64,000 bases of DNA, from NCBI GenBank assembly GCA_963733765.1, contig CAVTEI010000007.1:1-64000 (forward strand), given 5' to 3'. The position numbers were made by a program, and so were the translations under genes. Below are positions 27,812-36,670 of this stretch, piece after piece. This stretch comes from DATKAS01 sp963733765 (GTDB taxonomy: Bacteria; Actinomycetota; Acidimicrobiia; Acidimicrobiales; DATKAS01). The notes beneath the pieces are model-generated. The model did not search any database. It was not told where the DNA came from and was given only the letters and a program-made list of their open reading frames with translations. Each line of letters begins with the position of its first letter. Position 1 is the stretch's first letter.

Positions 27812-29020
27812 GTGAAGCTCGTGTGGTTCCACCTCATGCCGTACCCGAAGCTCCCCGAGGACTTCAACAAGAAGCACCGGAGCGTGTGGGTCGACATCGA
27901 CCCGGCCCTGTTCGATCCGGAAGTGATCGCGGAGGCCTACGACGAGTACATCGGCCAGCTCGTCTACGCCGAGGAGTGCGGGTTCGACGGCCTCGGCATC
28001 AACGAGCACCACGCCAACGGGTACGGGCTCATGCCCTCCCCCAACCTGTTCGCATCGGTGATCGCGGGCCGCACCTCGCGTGCCGCGCTCACGATCCTCG
28101 GCAACTCGGTCGCCCTCTACAACCCGCCTGTCCGGGTCGCCGAGGAGTTGGCGGTCGTCGACCTGATGTCCCGTGGCCGGGTCATCGCCGGCTTCCCCGT
28201 CGGCACGTCGATGGACACCGCGTACGCCTACAGCGCGAACCCGGGCACGCTCCGAGCCAAGTACGCGGAGGCGATCGACCTCATCGTGCGGGCGTGGACC
28301 GAGCCCGAGCCGTTCGCGTTCAACGGGCGCTTCACCCAGATGCGCACAGTCAACGCGATCCCTCGACCGTTGCAGAAGCCGCACCCGCCGATCTGGATCC
28401 CCGGCGGCGGCTCAATCGAGACCTTCGACTTCTGCGCCAAGAACGACTACGTGTACGGCGCGCTCTCGTACTACGGCCACCTCCTCGCGCGGGAGAACGT
28501 GGGCAACTACTGGCGCAGGGTCGAGGCGAACGGCAAGGACCCGAACCCGAACCGCCTCGCCTTCGTGCAGTTCATCGGCGTGGGTGACACTGACGCAGAG
28601 GCGTACAAGCTGTATCGCGAACCGGCGGAGTACTTCTTCAACCGATCGCTGCACGTCTATGCGGGCTACGCGGACCCACCCGGTTACGTCACCGAGGCCT
28701 CAGTGCGCGCCCGCTACAAGTCCACCGTTCGGCAAGTCGCTCGCGCCAAGCAGGCGAAGCACGACCTCACATGGGACGAGATGGTCGAGAAGGGCTACGT
28801 CGTGATCGGCAGTCCCGACACGGTGCGCGAGACGCTCGAGGAAGTTGCCAAGACATTCAACTGCGGGCATCTGCTCACTGCGCTGCACTTCGGGAACATG
28901 AACGACGAGCTCACTCGCTACAACACGAAGCTCTTCGGCGACAAGGTCGCACCCGCGCTCCGGGGCATCTACGCCGACGTGGACGATCCGTGGTGGCCGG
29001 CGAACGCGAAGGCTGTCTGA
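27812..29020 (+). CDS. Luciferase-like (LLM) flavin-dependent monooxygenase, operon gene 1
   Basis: 402-residue LLM-class oxidoreductase from GTG 27812. It has the bacterial luciferase-like barrel: FDGLGINEHHANGYGLMPSP, LYNPPVRVAEELAVVDLMSRGRVIAGFPVGTS, the RAKYAEAIDLIVRAW helix and PLQKPHPPIWIPGGGS. Such enzymes use FMNH2 or F420H2; none of the residues seen decides which. Paralogous to the gene at 29771. The hydrolase gene starts one base after its stop. The pairing with hydrolases suggests oxygenation followed by hydrolysis of an ester, lactone or diketone. Confidence 0.9.
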   Translation: MKLVWFHLMPYPKLPEDFNKKHRSVWVDIDPALFDPEVIAEAYDEYIGQLVYAEECGFDGLGINEHHANGYGLMPSPNLFASVIAGRTSRAALTILGNSVALYNPPVRVAEELAVVDLMSRGRVIAGFPVGTSMDTAYAYSANPGTLRAKYAEAIDLIVRAWTEPEPFAFNGRFTQMRTVNAIPRPLQKPHPPIWIPGGGSIETFDFCAKNDYVYGALSYYGHLLARENVGNYWRRVEANGKDPNPNRLAFVQFIGVGDTDAEAYKLYREPAEYFFNRSLHVYAGYADPPGYVTEASVRARYKSTVRQVARAKQAKHDLTWDEMVEKGYVVIGSPDTVRETLEEVAKTFNCGHLLTALHFGNMNDELTRYNTKLFGDKVAPALRGIYADVDDPWWPANAKAV

Positions 29021-29021
29021 A

Positions 29022-29735
29022 GTGGCCGGGACCCGTGACCTCCTGTACCTGTTCGGCATCGCCGGCCATCCTGCGCCCTCGCCCGTGCTCGCACAGCTCG
29101 AAGCCGCCGGCTTCAACGTCGTCGTGCCCCGCATCAAGGGGTTCGACGCGAGCTGGGACTTCGTGGCCCCCGACGACCACCTCGGCTGGCTCACCGTGCT
29201 CTGGGATGCGATCGACGCGAGCGGTGTGCGACTGCCGTGTCCGGTCGTCGGCGCGTCGATCGGCGGGATGCTCGGCGTCGACCTCGCTGCTTATCGCCCA
29301 GAAGCGGTCAGCGCACTCGCGCTGCTCGCGCCGTTCGGGATCTTCGACGAGGAGAACCAGGGACTCGATCTGTACTCCGTGCCGACGCCGGATCGGATGG
29401 AGCATCTGTTCGCCAAGGGCGTGCCCGAGCCGTTCGTCGATCGGTTCGGCGAGCTGGGGCCAGATGACGGCCCAGTGGCGCGCTATCTGAGCGACGTCGC
29501 CGCGGCCAACCTCGTGTGGCCGCTCGGCGACCGCGGCCAAGCCGGTCGCCTCCATCGGGTGACGTGCGCGCGCCTCTCGTTGTGGGGCGGTCAGGACGAG
29601 CTCCTGCCTCCTGGCGTCTCGGCCAAGTGGGCCGCGGGCGGGATCCCCGTCGAGATCATCGAGGGCGCCGGGCACCTGCTCGAGTGGGACGCACCCGATC
29701 AGGTGGGCGCGCGGCTCGTCGACTTCCTGCGGTAG
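29022..29735 (+). CDS. Alpha/beta hydrolase, operon gene 2
   Basis: 237 residues with an alpha/beta-hydrolase core: YLFGIAGHPAPS near the N-terminus (oxyanion region), nucleophile elbow VVGASIGGMLG, acid in LSLWGGQDELLPPG and catalytic His in IIEGAGHLLEWD. Shorter than meta-cleavage hydrolases but with a full triad. It starts at GTG 29022, directly after the monooxygenase. Likely hydrolyses the product of that oxygenase; the substrate is unknown. Confidence 0.88.
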   Translation: MAGTRDLLYLFGIAGHPAPSPVLAQLEAAGFNVVVPRIKGFDASWDFVAPDDHLGWLTVLWDAIDASGVRLPCPVVGASIGGMLGVDLAAYRPEAVSALALLAPFGIFDEENQGLDLYSVPTPDRMEHLFAKGVPEPFVDRFGELGPDDGPVARYLSDVAAANLVWPLGDRGQAGRLHRVTCARLSLWGGQDELLPPGVSAKWAAGGIPVEIIEGAGHLLEWDAPDQVGARLVDFLR

Positions 29736-29770
29736 ACAACCCATTCGTATCGACCGCACCTGGGGGTGTC

Positions 29771-30925
29771 ATGGGTCTCGTCGACGAGGCTGAGTTCCAC
29801 TACTTCCACTTCTTCCCGTACACAGATCTGCCGGCGGATCACAAGACGCGGCCGTCTCTGTGGGTCGACTTCCCGAACAGCAACTACGACCCGAAGATCG
29901 GTCACCAGCTCTACAACCGGTATCTCTCCGAGATGCTGCTCGCGGACAAGCTCGGGTACGACGGGCTCGTGCTGAACGAGCACCACAACACCCAGTACTG
30001 CATGAACCCCGCGCCGAACATCACGGCCGCCGCGCTCATCCCCCAGACGAAGGGCTTGATCAGCGTGTTCGGCACGCCGCCGAACTTCGAGTACCCGAAC
30101 CGCCTGGCGGAGGAGTACGCCATGCTCGACGTGATGTCGGGCGGACGGCTCCGCGTCGCGTTCCCGCTCGGCACGGGCATGGAGTACTGGGCCAACGCCG
30201 TGAATCCGTCGACGGCACGCGCTCGATTCCGCGAGTCGATCGACATCATCCTGCGCTGCTGGACGCAGGACGGGCCGCAGGGCTACTCCGGCGACTTCTA
30301 CACCTACCGGTACTTGAACCCGTGGCCGAAGCCCCTGCAGAAGCCGCACCCCGAGTGCTACATCGTCGGCACCGGCTCACCAGAGACGATCGAGCTCGCG
30401 GCCGAGCTGGGCTTCGGCTACTCCGTTGTCTTCATCCCGACCGAGGTGCAGCTGCGCGTCTTCGACCAGTACCGCGAGCGTCTCGCCGCCCACGGTCACG
30501 AAGTCACGCCCGACAAGGTGACGATCGGCATCTTCGCCTACGTCGCCGAGAACGACGCTCTCGCCGAGGAGGAGTTCATGCCGCACCTCATGTACTTCTT
30601 CGAGAACGCGCTGCGCACGACGCCGCGCTATCTCAATCCTCCCGGGTACGTCACCGTCCCCGAGTTCCGCAAGCGGGTGCAGGCGGCCGACGTGCACGGC
30701 TCCGCGAACTGGGATGACCTCGTCGCGATCAACCGCATCGTCGCCGGCACGCCCGAAAAGGTCGCGGACGCAGTCGGAAGGTGGATCGAGGCGGCGGGCA
30801 CGAGCCGCGTGAACCTCAACCTCACGATCGGCGACATGCCCAGCTGGAAGGTCGTGAAGAACACGACACTTTTCGCGGAAGAGGTCATCCCCCGACTGCG
30901 CAACAAGAAGGTGGCCGCCGCGTGA
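29771..30925 (+). CDS. Luciferase-like (LLM) flavin-dependent monooxygenase, operon gene 3
   Basis: 384-residue paralogue of the first LLM gene: FHYFHFFPYTDLP, YDGLVLNEHHNTQYCMNPAPN, RLAEEYAMLDVMSGGRLRVAFPLGTG, PLQKPHPECYIVGTGSPET. The shared NEHH and SGGRL elements define the subfamily. ATG 29771 lies 35 bp after the hydrolase stop. The gene overlaps the next hydrolase by GTGA. Two divergent LLM enzymes in one operon may act on successive intermediates or form a heteromer. Confidence 0.9.
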   Translation: MGLVDEAEFHYFHFFPYTDLPADHKTRPSLWVDFPNSNYDPKIGHQLYNRYLSEMLLADKLGYDGLVLNEHHNTQYCMNPAPNITAAALIPQTKGLISVFGTPPNFEYPNRLAEEYAMLDVMSGGRLRVAFPLGTGMEYWANAVNPSTARARFRESIDIILRCWTQDGPQGYSGDFYTYRYLNPWPKPLQKPHPECYIVGTGSPETIELAAELGFGYSVVFIPTEVQLRVFDQYRERLAAHGHEVTPDKVTIGIFAYVAENDALAEEEFMPHLMYFFENALRTTPRYLNPPGYVTVPEFRKRVQAADVHGSANWDDLVAINRIVAGTPEKVADAVGRWIEAAGTSRVNLNLTIGDMPSWKVVKNTTLFAEEVIPRLRNKKVAAA

Positions 30926-31710
30926 GCACGGTGACCTTCGACAGGCTGCAGCTCGATGTCAACGGCACCGACACGGTGGTGCTCGCGGCCGGCGATCCGC
31001 AGGCCCCGCCGCTCGTGTTCCTCCACGGCGGGGGCACGTTCCACGGGTGGCGATTCGCCGAGCCGTGGATCTCGGCGTTCCGCGTCCTGATACCGCATCA
31101 TCCTGGCTTCGGCGAGTCGGGCGACCTCGAGGGTCTCCGCGACATCGAGGACCTCGTGCTCCACTACACCGACCTGTTCGATCAGCTCGAGCTCACCGCC
31201 GGCGTCAATCTCGTCGGCTTCTCGTTGGGTGGTCGGATCGCGGCCCGGTTCGCGATCGCGCAGAAGCATCGCCTTCGCCGCCTGGTGCTCGTCGCGCCGG
31301 CAGGTCTGAAGGTGCCGGGCATCGAGGTCGAGGACTTCTTCCACATCCCACCGGAGGACCTCGTCCCCCGCCTCGTCCACAAGATGGAGACGATCCTCCC
31401 GTACCTCCCCACCGATCCCAACGACGTCGACTTCACGGTCGACCGCTACCGCGAGACCCGCACGTTGGCGATCATGACCTGGGAGCAGCCCTACGACCGG
31501 TTCCTGCCGCGATGGCTCGGACGGGTCGACCTCCCGACACTCGTCGTGTGGGGCGACGAGGACCGCCTGGTTCCGCCGACGCTTGCTCCGGCGTGGGCTG
31601 CTCTCCTGCCCGACGCGACGGTGGCCACGTTCCCGGACGCCGGTCATCTGGTGCTCGACGAATCCCCGGCCGCCACCGAAGCGGTGGCTCGCTTCTGCGC
31701 TGCCGGCTGA
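30922..31710 (+). CDS. Alpha/beta hydrolase (meta-cleavage-hydrolase-like), operon gene 4
   Basis: 262 residues with VFLHGGGTFHGW (oxyanion HGGG), LIPHHPGFGESGD, nucleophile elbow LVGFSLGGRIAARF, acid in LVVWGDEDRLVPP and catalytic His in FPDAGHLVLDE. Length and the HPGFGES motif match the C-C hydrolase/BphD-MhpC-type group, so cleavage of a vinylogous diketone is plausible but unproven. GTG 30922 overlaps the monooxygenase stop. Confidence 0.9.
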   Translation: MSTVTFDRLQLDVNGTDTVVLAAGDPQAPPLVFLHGGGTFHGWRFAEPWISAFRVLIPHHPGFGESGDLEGLRDIEDLVLHYTDLFDQLELTAGVNLVGFSLGGRIAARFAIAQKHRLRRLVLVAPAGLKVPGIEVEDFFHIPPEDLVPRLVHKMETILPYLPTDPNDVDFTVDRYRETRTLAIMTWEQPYDRFLPRWLGRVDLPTLVVWGDEDRLVPPTLAPAWAALLPDATVATFPDAGHLVLDESPAATEAVARFCAAG

Positions 31711-31713
31711 CGC

Positions 31714-32148
31714 ATGCCCGCCGCGCACATCAACGTCCTCACCGGGCACCCGCGCGCTGCCCTGCAGCAGGTGATCGCCGAAGTCTCCGACGCGATGGCC
31801 CGCGTGCTCGGGGCGCCGAAGGAGCGGCTCGAGGTGTGGGTCACCGAGATCGATCCGGAGCTCTGGGGGATCGGTGGTGAGCCGGCGAGCGCCGTGCTGG
31901 AGCGCACTTCTCGGGCCGAGGTCGAGATGCCGTTCGTGCAGATGGTGCTGTTGGCGGGCCGCCCCGCCGAGCAGCACCACGCGCTCATCCAAGCCGTTAC
32001 CGAGATCATCGAGCGCGTGCTCGGCGCGGCGTCGGGTCGGGTGCGCATCCACATCGCCGAGGCGGCGCCCGACAGCTGGGGCATCGGCGGCGTGCCGGCA
32101 TCGATCGCGCGGGCAGCCGAGATCGCGGCCCGGGCGGCACCGACATGA
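31714..32148 (+). CDS. Tandem-domain tautomerase (4-oxalocrotonate tautomerase-like), operon gene 5
   Basis: 144 residues made of two 4-OT-like units. Unit 1 is MPAAHINVLTGHPRAALQQV...ELWGIGGEPAS; unit 2 is MPFVQMVLLAGRPAEQHHAL...DSWGIGGVPAS. The catalytic Pro would be residue 2 after Met removal. The second unit keeps Pro but cannot have a free N-terminus, so only one proline can act unless the protein is processed. Tautomerases ketonise dienols after ring cleavage. The stop overlaps the next start (ATGA). Confidence 0.87.
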   Translation: MPAAHINVLTGHPRAALQQVIAEVSDAMARVLGAPKERLEVWVTEIDPELWGIGGEPASAVLERTSRAEVEMPFVQMVLLAGRPAEQHHALIQAVTEIIERVLGAASGRVRIHIAEAAPDSWGIGGVPASIARAAEIAARAAPT

Positions 32149-33146
32149 CGCAGTTCGACGCCCTGTTGCTCGACATCGGAGACGTGATCATGAGCGCACC
32201 TTGGCGCGCGCTCGACGACTTCGAGGTTGCGACGGGCCGGAAGGTCGAGGGACGCGGAGCGCTCGATCCGGAGAACGACCCGCTCTGGCAGGAGCGGCTG
32301 GCCGGGAGCCTGTCCTACTACGACTACTGGAATCAGATCGCGACCCGCGGCGGGTTCGACGATTGGCGGTCGCTGTTCCGCGAGATCACCACCGTCGTGC
32401 CCGACAGCCTCGTGGAACCTGCCGCGGTTGCGCTCATGCGTGACACGAAGGCGGCCGGGCACCGCGTCGGCGTGCTCTCGAACGACGCGTATTCGATCAA
32501 CGACCGCGCGTTCTTCGAGGGCCGTCCCGAGTTCGCCGACCTCGACGCGTTCGTCGATGCCTCCGACCTCGGCGTACGCAAGCCCCATCCCGAGGCCTAC
32601 CTCGCTGCCGCGAAGGCGCTCGGCGTGCCGCCCGAAGCGGTCGTCTTCCTCGACGACACGCCCGAGTGCGTCGAGGGCGCCCGCGCCGTCGGCATGTTCG
32701 GCATCCATGTCGATCCGCAGGCGCCGGGCGTGGCGTTCGAGCGTGCTCGCGAGCTGTTGGGTCTCGTGACCGAGCCGCGGGCGCGCCGCCTGGTGCGCAT
32801 GGCCGAGGAGGCGTACGGCGCGCAGGATCTCGACGCGATCATGCGCCTCTTCCATCCCGACGCGATCGTGCAGTGGAACGGCAGGAAGGTCGCGGCGGGC
32901 CACGACGAGATCCGACGGTTCCACGTCGAGACGCTCGGTTTCGGCGAAGCGAGGCGCCGCGACTACGAGCTCAGGAAGACGCTGCGCGCCGCGCAGGGCG
33001 ACACGATCGCCGTCGAGTGGACCTCGCGCTATCGCACCCCCGACGGCGAACCCCGCGAGGGACGCGCCGCGGAGCTGTGGACGCTGCGAGGTGACCTCGT
33101 CATCGAATGGCACGCGTACTACCACCGAGTAGCAGAAGGGGCGTGA
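32145..33146 (+). CDS. HAD-IA hydrolase fused to an NTF2/SnoaL-like domain, operon gene 6
   Basis: 333 residues. Residues 1-210 are a HAD-IA domain: LLDIGDVIM (nucleophile Asp), VGVLSNDAYS, GVRKPHPEAYLAAAKALG (Lys) and VVFLDDTPECVEGARAVG. Residues about 220-333 are a SnoaL/NTF2-like cone: AQDLDAIMRLFHPDAIVQWNG, EIRRFHVETLG, WTSRYRTPDGEPREGRAAELW. The HAD part could dehalogenate, dephosphorylate or hydrolyse an epoxide; the NTF2-like part might bind the substrate. One uninterrupted frame, so the fusion is not an error artefact. The stop overlaps the SDR start (TGATG). Confidence 0.87.
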   Translation: MTQFDALLLDIGDVIMSAPWRALDDFEVATGRKVEGRGALDPENDPLWQERLAGSLSYYDYWNQIATRGGFDDWRSLFREITTVVPDSLVEPAAVALMRDTKAAGHRVGVLSNDAYSINDRAFFEGRPEFADLDAFVDASDLGVRKPHPEAYLAAAKALGVPPEAVVFLDDTPECVEGARAVGMFGIHVDPQAPGVAFERARELLGLVTEPRARRLVRMAEEAYGAQDLDAIMRLFHPDAIVQWNGRKVAAGHDEIRRFHVETLGFGEARRRDYELRKTLRAAQGDTIAVEWTSRYRTPDGEPREGRAAELWTLRGDLVIEWHAYYHRVAEGA

Positions 33147-33847
33147 TGGTGGAGCGGGTGGTGATCACCGGCGCCAACCGAGGCCTCGGACTCGAGCTCG
33201 CCCGCATCCACGCCAGCCGAGGCGACGACGTGTGGGCGGGGTGCCGCCATCCGAAGGACGCCACCGAGCTGCGCGGGCTCACAACTCATGTGCATGAGGT
33301 CGACGTGGCGTCTGAGAAGTCGATCCTGAGGTTCGCCGACGCGCTCGGTCCCGAGCCGATCGACATCCTCTACAACAATGCGGGCATCGACGCTCGAGCG
33401 CTCGGCGTCGACGACGACGCGCGCGACGTGCTGCAGCTCAGCGCTGACCACTTCCTCGCCGTGATGCGGGTCAACGCGGTGGGCCCGATGCTGCTCGCCC
33501 GCGCCCTGCTCGATCGACTGAAGGCATCCGGGAACCCGCGCATCGTCAACATCTCCTCGCAAGCGGGATCGATGGAGGTTGCGCACACGCTCGGGCGTGA
33601 CGTCGGCTACACGTCGTCGAAGGCGGCGCTCAACATGATCAGCGTGAGGCAGTCAGTGCATCTGCGCGAGGCGGGCATCATCGTCGTTGCCGTGCATCCC
33701 GGCTTCCTCAAGACCGACATGGGGGGTGAGCGCGCCTCGTTGCCGCCCAACGAGGGTGCTCGGGGCGTGATCGACCTCGTCGACGGCCTCACCGACGCGG
33801 ACTCGGGCTCCTTCCGCCAGTGGGACGGCGCCGTCCACCCCTGGTGA
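33146..33847 (+). CDS. Short-chain dehydrogenase/reductase, operon gene 7
   Basis: 234-residue classical SDR: VVITGANRGLGLELA cofactor loop, ILYNNAGI, IVNISSQAGSM (Ser) and YTSSKAALNM (Tyr-Lys), then VAVHPGFLKTDMGG. ATG 33146 overlaps the upstream stop by one base. Last gene of the operon, converging on the PEP-utilising gene with a 17-bp gap. Would oxidise or reduce an alcohol or ketone intermediate. Confidence 0.9.
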   Translation: MVERVVITGANRGLGLELARIHASRGDDVWAGCRHPKDATELRGLTTHVHEVDVASEKSILRFADALGPEPIDILYNNAGIDARALGVDDDARDVLQLSADHFLAVMRVNAVGPMLLARALLDRLKASGNPRIVNISSQAGSMEVAHTLGRDVGYTSSKAALNMISVRQSVHLREAGIIVVAVHPGFLKTDMGGERASLPPNEGARGVIDLVDGLTDADSGSFRQWDGAVHPW

Positions 33848-33864
33848 GCTGAAACCAGCTTGGG

Positions 33865-35583
33865 CTAGCCGGCTCGCTCGAGGATCGTGACGGTGCCCTT
33901 GGCGCCGTCGACCTCGACGAGGTCGCCGGTCTTGATGCGCGACGTCGCGACCGAGCAGCCGACGACGCACGGGATGCCGTACTCCCGGCTGACGATCGCC
34001 GCGTGCGTGAGCGAGCCGCCCCCGTCGCACACACAGCCGGCGATGATGGCGAACGCGGGTGTCCAGTTCGGCGACGTCGCCTCGCACACCAGGATCTCGC
34101 CCTCCTCGAGGTCGAAGAGCTCGGTGGCCGAAACCATCACCCTCGCCCGACCGGTGACCTTGCCCGCCGACGCGGGGAAGCCGGACATCTGCATCGAGCT
34201 CGGGTCGCTCTTCAACCGCTCGAAGTAGTGGTCGTGCATGCCGAAGATCTCGATGAGCACCGGATCTTCGATCTTGTCGGGCAGCGTGCCGACAACCTTG
34301 GGGAGGGTGTCGCGGATCTCGTTGTAGTGGTCGTAGTACTCGTGGCGTGCCGTCGCGATGCTCTGAAGGTCCTTCCACTGCTTTCGGCCGCCACACACGT
34401 CGACGAACTCGGGGAAGAACAGGAAGAGCGCGTCGTCGTACACGTTCGCGCCCACGGCCTCGCCGAGAGCGAGCGCACCGCGCCGCAGCGGGATCGACGC
34501 CCGCAGGTCGATGTAGTGGTTGTGGTCCTCGTTCCACCACGAGAAGTTCGCGACCTGATTGATGGCGAGGAGCTCGTTGAACGCGCCGAGCGTCTCGCCG
34601 CTCAGCTGCGATCTCGCCGCGTCGATTGCGGCATCGCGCTCGGCCTGCGAGGCAGCCACCGCCTTCTCGAAGTCATGGGGCTCGTCCATCGACAGGAAGT
34701 TGCGGATCTGGCCGAGCGGCGACGCGGGGTTCTCGATCCACGAAGGGATGTTCGTGTCGGCGATGCCCTCGGTGCGCCAGCCGTGCACCTTGAGGAAGTC
34801 GTCGAACTTCGTGAGCCACACCGACGCGTTGCCACCGGCCTTCGCGAGACCGTCGCGGATCTGCTCGGGCTCGGTGTCGAAGTGCTCGGCGATGCCAAGC
34901 CGTTGCGCCTCGCCCACCAGGTCCCACATCGCCCGGTCGTTCTCCATGATGCGCGAGTCACGACCCTGGAAGAACTTGGCGACCTCAGTGGGATCGATGC
35001 CGTTCCCCGCGCACAGCCCGTACATCTGGAGGTAGATGCCGAGCAGCGGGTACATCAGCTCGAAGTGGATCTCCCACGCACGCCGGTGGAACGTGCGGGC
35101 GTCGACCATGAACTGGCCGATGTCGGCGAGCGACTTGCCCGCGAAGTCGTAGCCCTCGAAGTAGCCGAGGCCGAGCTCGAGCTCCCACTTGCGCTCGTTC
35201 CAGATCGCATCGAAGTTCTGGAGGAACGGACCCATGTTCCGCTCGATGCGCGCCGCTCGGAAGCCGAGCTCCCACTCGGAGGTCGTCGAGACCTCGCCCT
35301 CGTAGGGGAACGGGCCACCCATGCGCTGGACCAGGCCCTTGGCCGGCGGGAGGGGAAGGAAGTGCGCCGCGGTCTGCGTGCCCCACGATCCGCAGTCGCT
35401 CACGAACAGGTAGCCGATGGGCGAGAAGCCGCGCGGCCAGTGGAAGTCGACGAACCAGAACCGGCTCTCGTCTTCCTTCGTGAACGGCCCGCTTCGTTCC
35501 GACACCCACGGACTGTCCGTGAGCTCGGGCGTCCACCCCGGATACCAGTCGAGGTACTGGTCGACGGGAACGATCTCGGCCAC
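33865..35583 (-). CDS. PEP-utilising-enzyme mobile-domain protein, copy 2 (intact)
   Basis: 572 residues, the best copy of the three. The first ~470 residues are a helical region (RFWFVDFHWPRGFSPIG, WEIHFELMYPLLGIYLQMYG, EVAKFFQGRDSRIMENDRAMW, WWNEDHNHYIDLRASIPLRR, ALFLFFPEF) comparable to the substrate domain of rifampin phosphotransferase or phenylphosphate synthase. The end is a swivelling domain, EGEILVCEATSPNWTPAFAIIAGC and GGGSLTHAAIVSREYGIPCVVG, with His527 as probable phosphocarrier. No ATP-grasp domain and no such partner nearby. GTG 35583 follows a GGGGGG run. Last gene of a three-gene operon with a MetE-like protein and a SAM methyltransferase. Confidence 0.85.
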   Translation of the reverse strand: MAEIVPVDQYLDWYPGWTPELTDSPWVSERSGPFTKEDESRFWFVDFHWPRGFSPIGYLFVSDCGSWGTQTAAHFLPLPPAKGLVQRMGGPFPYEGEVSTTSEWELGFRAARIERNMGPFLQNFDAIWNERKWELELGLGYFEGYDFAGKSLADIGQFMVDARTFHRRAWEIHFELMYPLLGIYLQMYGLCAGNGIDPTEVAKFFQGRDSRIMENDRAMWDLVGEAQRLGIAEHFDTEPEQIRDGLAKAGGNASVWLTKFDDFLKVHGWRTEGIADTNIPSWIENPASPLGQIRNFLSMDEPHDFEKAVAASQAERDAAIDAARSQLSGETLGAFNELLAINQVANFSWWNEDHNHYIDLRASIPLRRGALALGEAVGANVYDDALFLFFPEFVDVCGGRKQWKDLQSIATARHEYYDHYNEIRDTLPKVVGTLPDKIEDPVLIEIFGMHDHYFERLKSDPSSMQMSGFPASAGKVTGRARVMVSATELFDLEEGEILVCEATSPNWTPAFAIIAGCVCDGGGSLTHAAIVSREYGIPCVVGCSVATSRIKTGDLVEVDGAKGTVTILERAG

Positions 35584-35622
35584 TGCATCCCCCCTCAGTA
35601 AGCGTTGCGCGCCGGATGATAC

Positions 35623-36666
35623 CTATGCCCCGCCGAGCTGCTCTCTGACCGTGCGCACTCCGGACACGAGGTTGGTGAGCTTCTGACGGGCCAACGTGCG
35701 ATGCACGTAGCGCAAGCCGCAGTCGGTGGTGAGGAAGAGCTTGTCGGCGGGCACGTACTCGAGACAGCGGCGCACCTTCTCGGCGACGTCGTCGGGGGTC
35801 TCGCAGTAGTGCGTGCGGACGTCGATGATGCCGGCGCCGAGCTGTCGGTCCGGCGCCCACTTCGGCCATTGGTCGATCTCAGCCATCTCGCGGGTCGCGA
35901 ACTCGAAGACGAACTGGTCGGCGCGCGCCTCGAGCAGGTCAGGGAAGTATCGGGCGTACGTCTTCTTCGCGTACGGGAGCTTCCGGAACGAGCCGAAGCA
36001 GACGTGCAACGAGAAGTGGACGCCGCTGACGCCGTCGATGCAGGCGTTGAACAGACGGGCGATGTCGGAGGCGGTGTGCGGATCGTTCGAGGCGTAACCC
36101 GGCGTCGCCGGCTCGTCGAGCTGGATCCACTTGCAGCCCGCCGCGGCGAGGCGCCGGATCTCGTCGTTGAGGGCCGGAATGAACGCCTCGGCGAGATGCG
36201 TGCGATCGCGGTAGTGCTCGACGGGTCGGATGAACGTCGTCAATGCGAACGGCCCCGGCAAGGGGATCTTGATGGGGCGGGCGGTGTGAGACCGCGCGTA
36301 CGCGAACTCCTCCACCGCACCCATGCCGTCCGGCACACCAACCGGGCCGGTCGTCTCCTGCACCGACCGCATGTCGAGCGACATCGGGCCCATCTTGCGA
36401 AGCGGTCCGGCGTCTCGGAGGCCGGTCATGCGCGACGCGAACGCCCACACGAAGCTCGCCCGGCGCATCTCGCCGTCGCTGATGATGTCGAGTCCCGCCT
36501 GCTCCTGATCGAGGATCGCTCGATCGACGGCGTCATCGAACGTCTCCTCGATGTCGGTCGGGCCGAAGCGATCGGCCTCCATCAGCTCCTTCGCGGCGTA
36601 GAACCACGACGGGTGCGCGTACGAGCCGACGACGGTCGTCGGGAGGAGCGGAAGATCGGCGCTCAT
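35623..36666 (-). CDS. MetE-like zinc thiol-alkyltransferase family protein
   Basis: Intact 347-residue MetE C-terminal-fold protein: LPTTVVGSYAHPSWF, LDIISDGEMRRASF, IKIPLPGPFALTTF, WIQLDEPA, SLHVCFGSF (H-x-C ligands), QFVFEFATREM (Glu region), LGAGIIDVRTHYCETPDDV and LFLTTDCGLRYVHR (late Cys). The GIIDVRT and TTDCG elements are typical of the family. It lies between a SAM methyltransferase (4-bp gap) and the PEP-utilising gene (39-bp gap), all on the minus strand. The reaction is inferred as thiol methylation/demethylation or alkyl transfer; the native substrate is unknown. Confidence 0.87.
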   Translation of the reverse strand: MSADLPLLPTTVVGSYAHPSWFYAAKELMEADRFGPTDIEETFDDAVDRAILDQEQAGLDIISDGEMRRASFVWAFASRMTGLRDAGPLRKMGPMSLDMRSVQETTGPVGVPDGMGAVEEFAYARSHTARPIKIPLPGPFALTTFIRPVEHYRDRTHLAEAFIPALNDEIRRLAAAGCKWIQLDEPATPGYASNDPHTASDIARLFNACIDGVSGVHFSLHVCFGSFRKLPYAKKTYARYFPDLLEARADQFVFEFATREMAEIDQWPKWAPDRQLGAGIIDVRTHYCETPDDVAEKVRRCLEYVPADKLFLTTDCGLRYVHRTLARQKLTNLVSGVRTVREQLGGA

Positions 36667-36670
36667 CGCA

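Noticed and set aside
30628..33125. Two long minus-strand open frames (474 and 493 codons) antisense to the LLM/hydrolase/HAD operon
   Set aside because: High-GC antisense shadows with His/Arg/Asp-rich composition; the plus strand holds seven intact recognisable genes.
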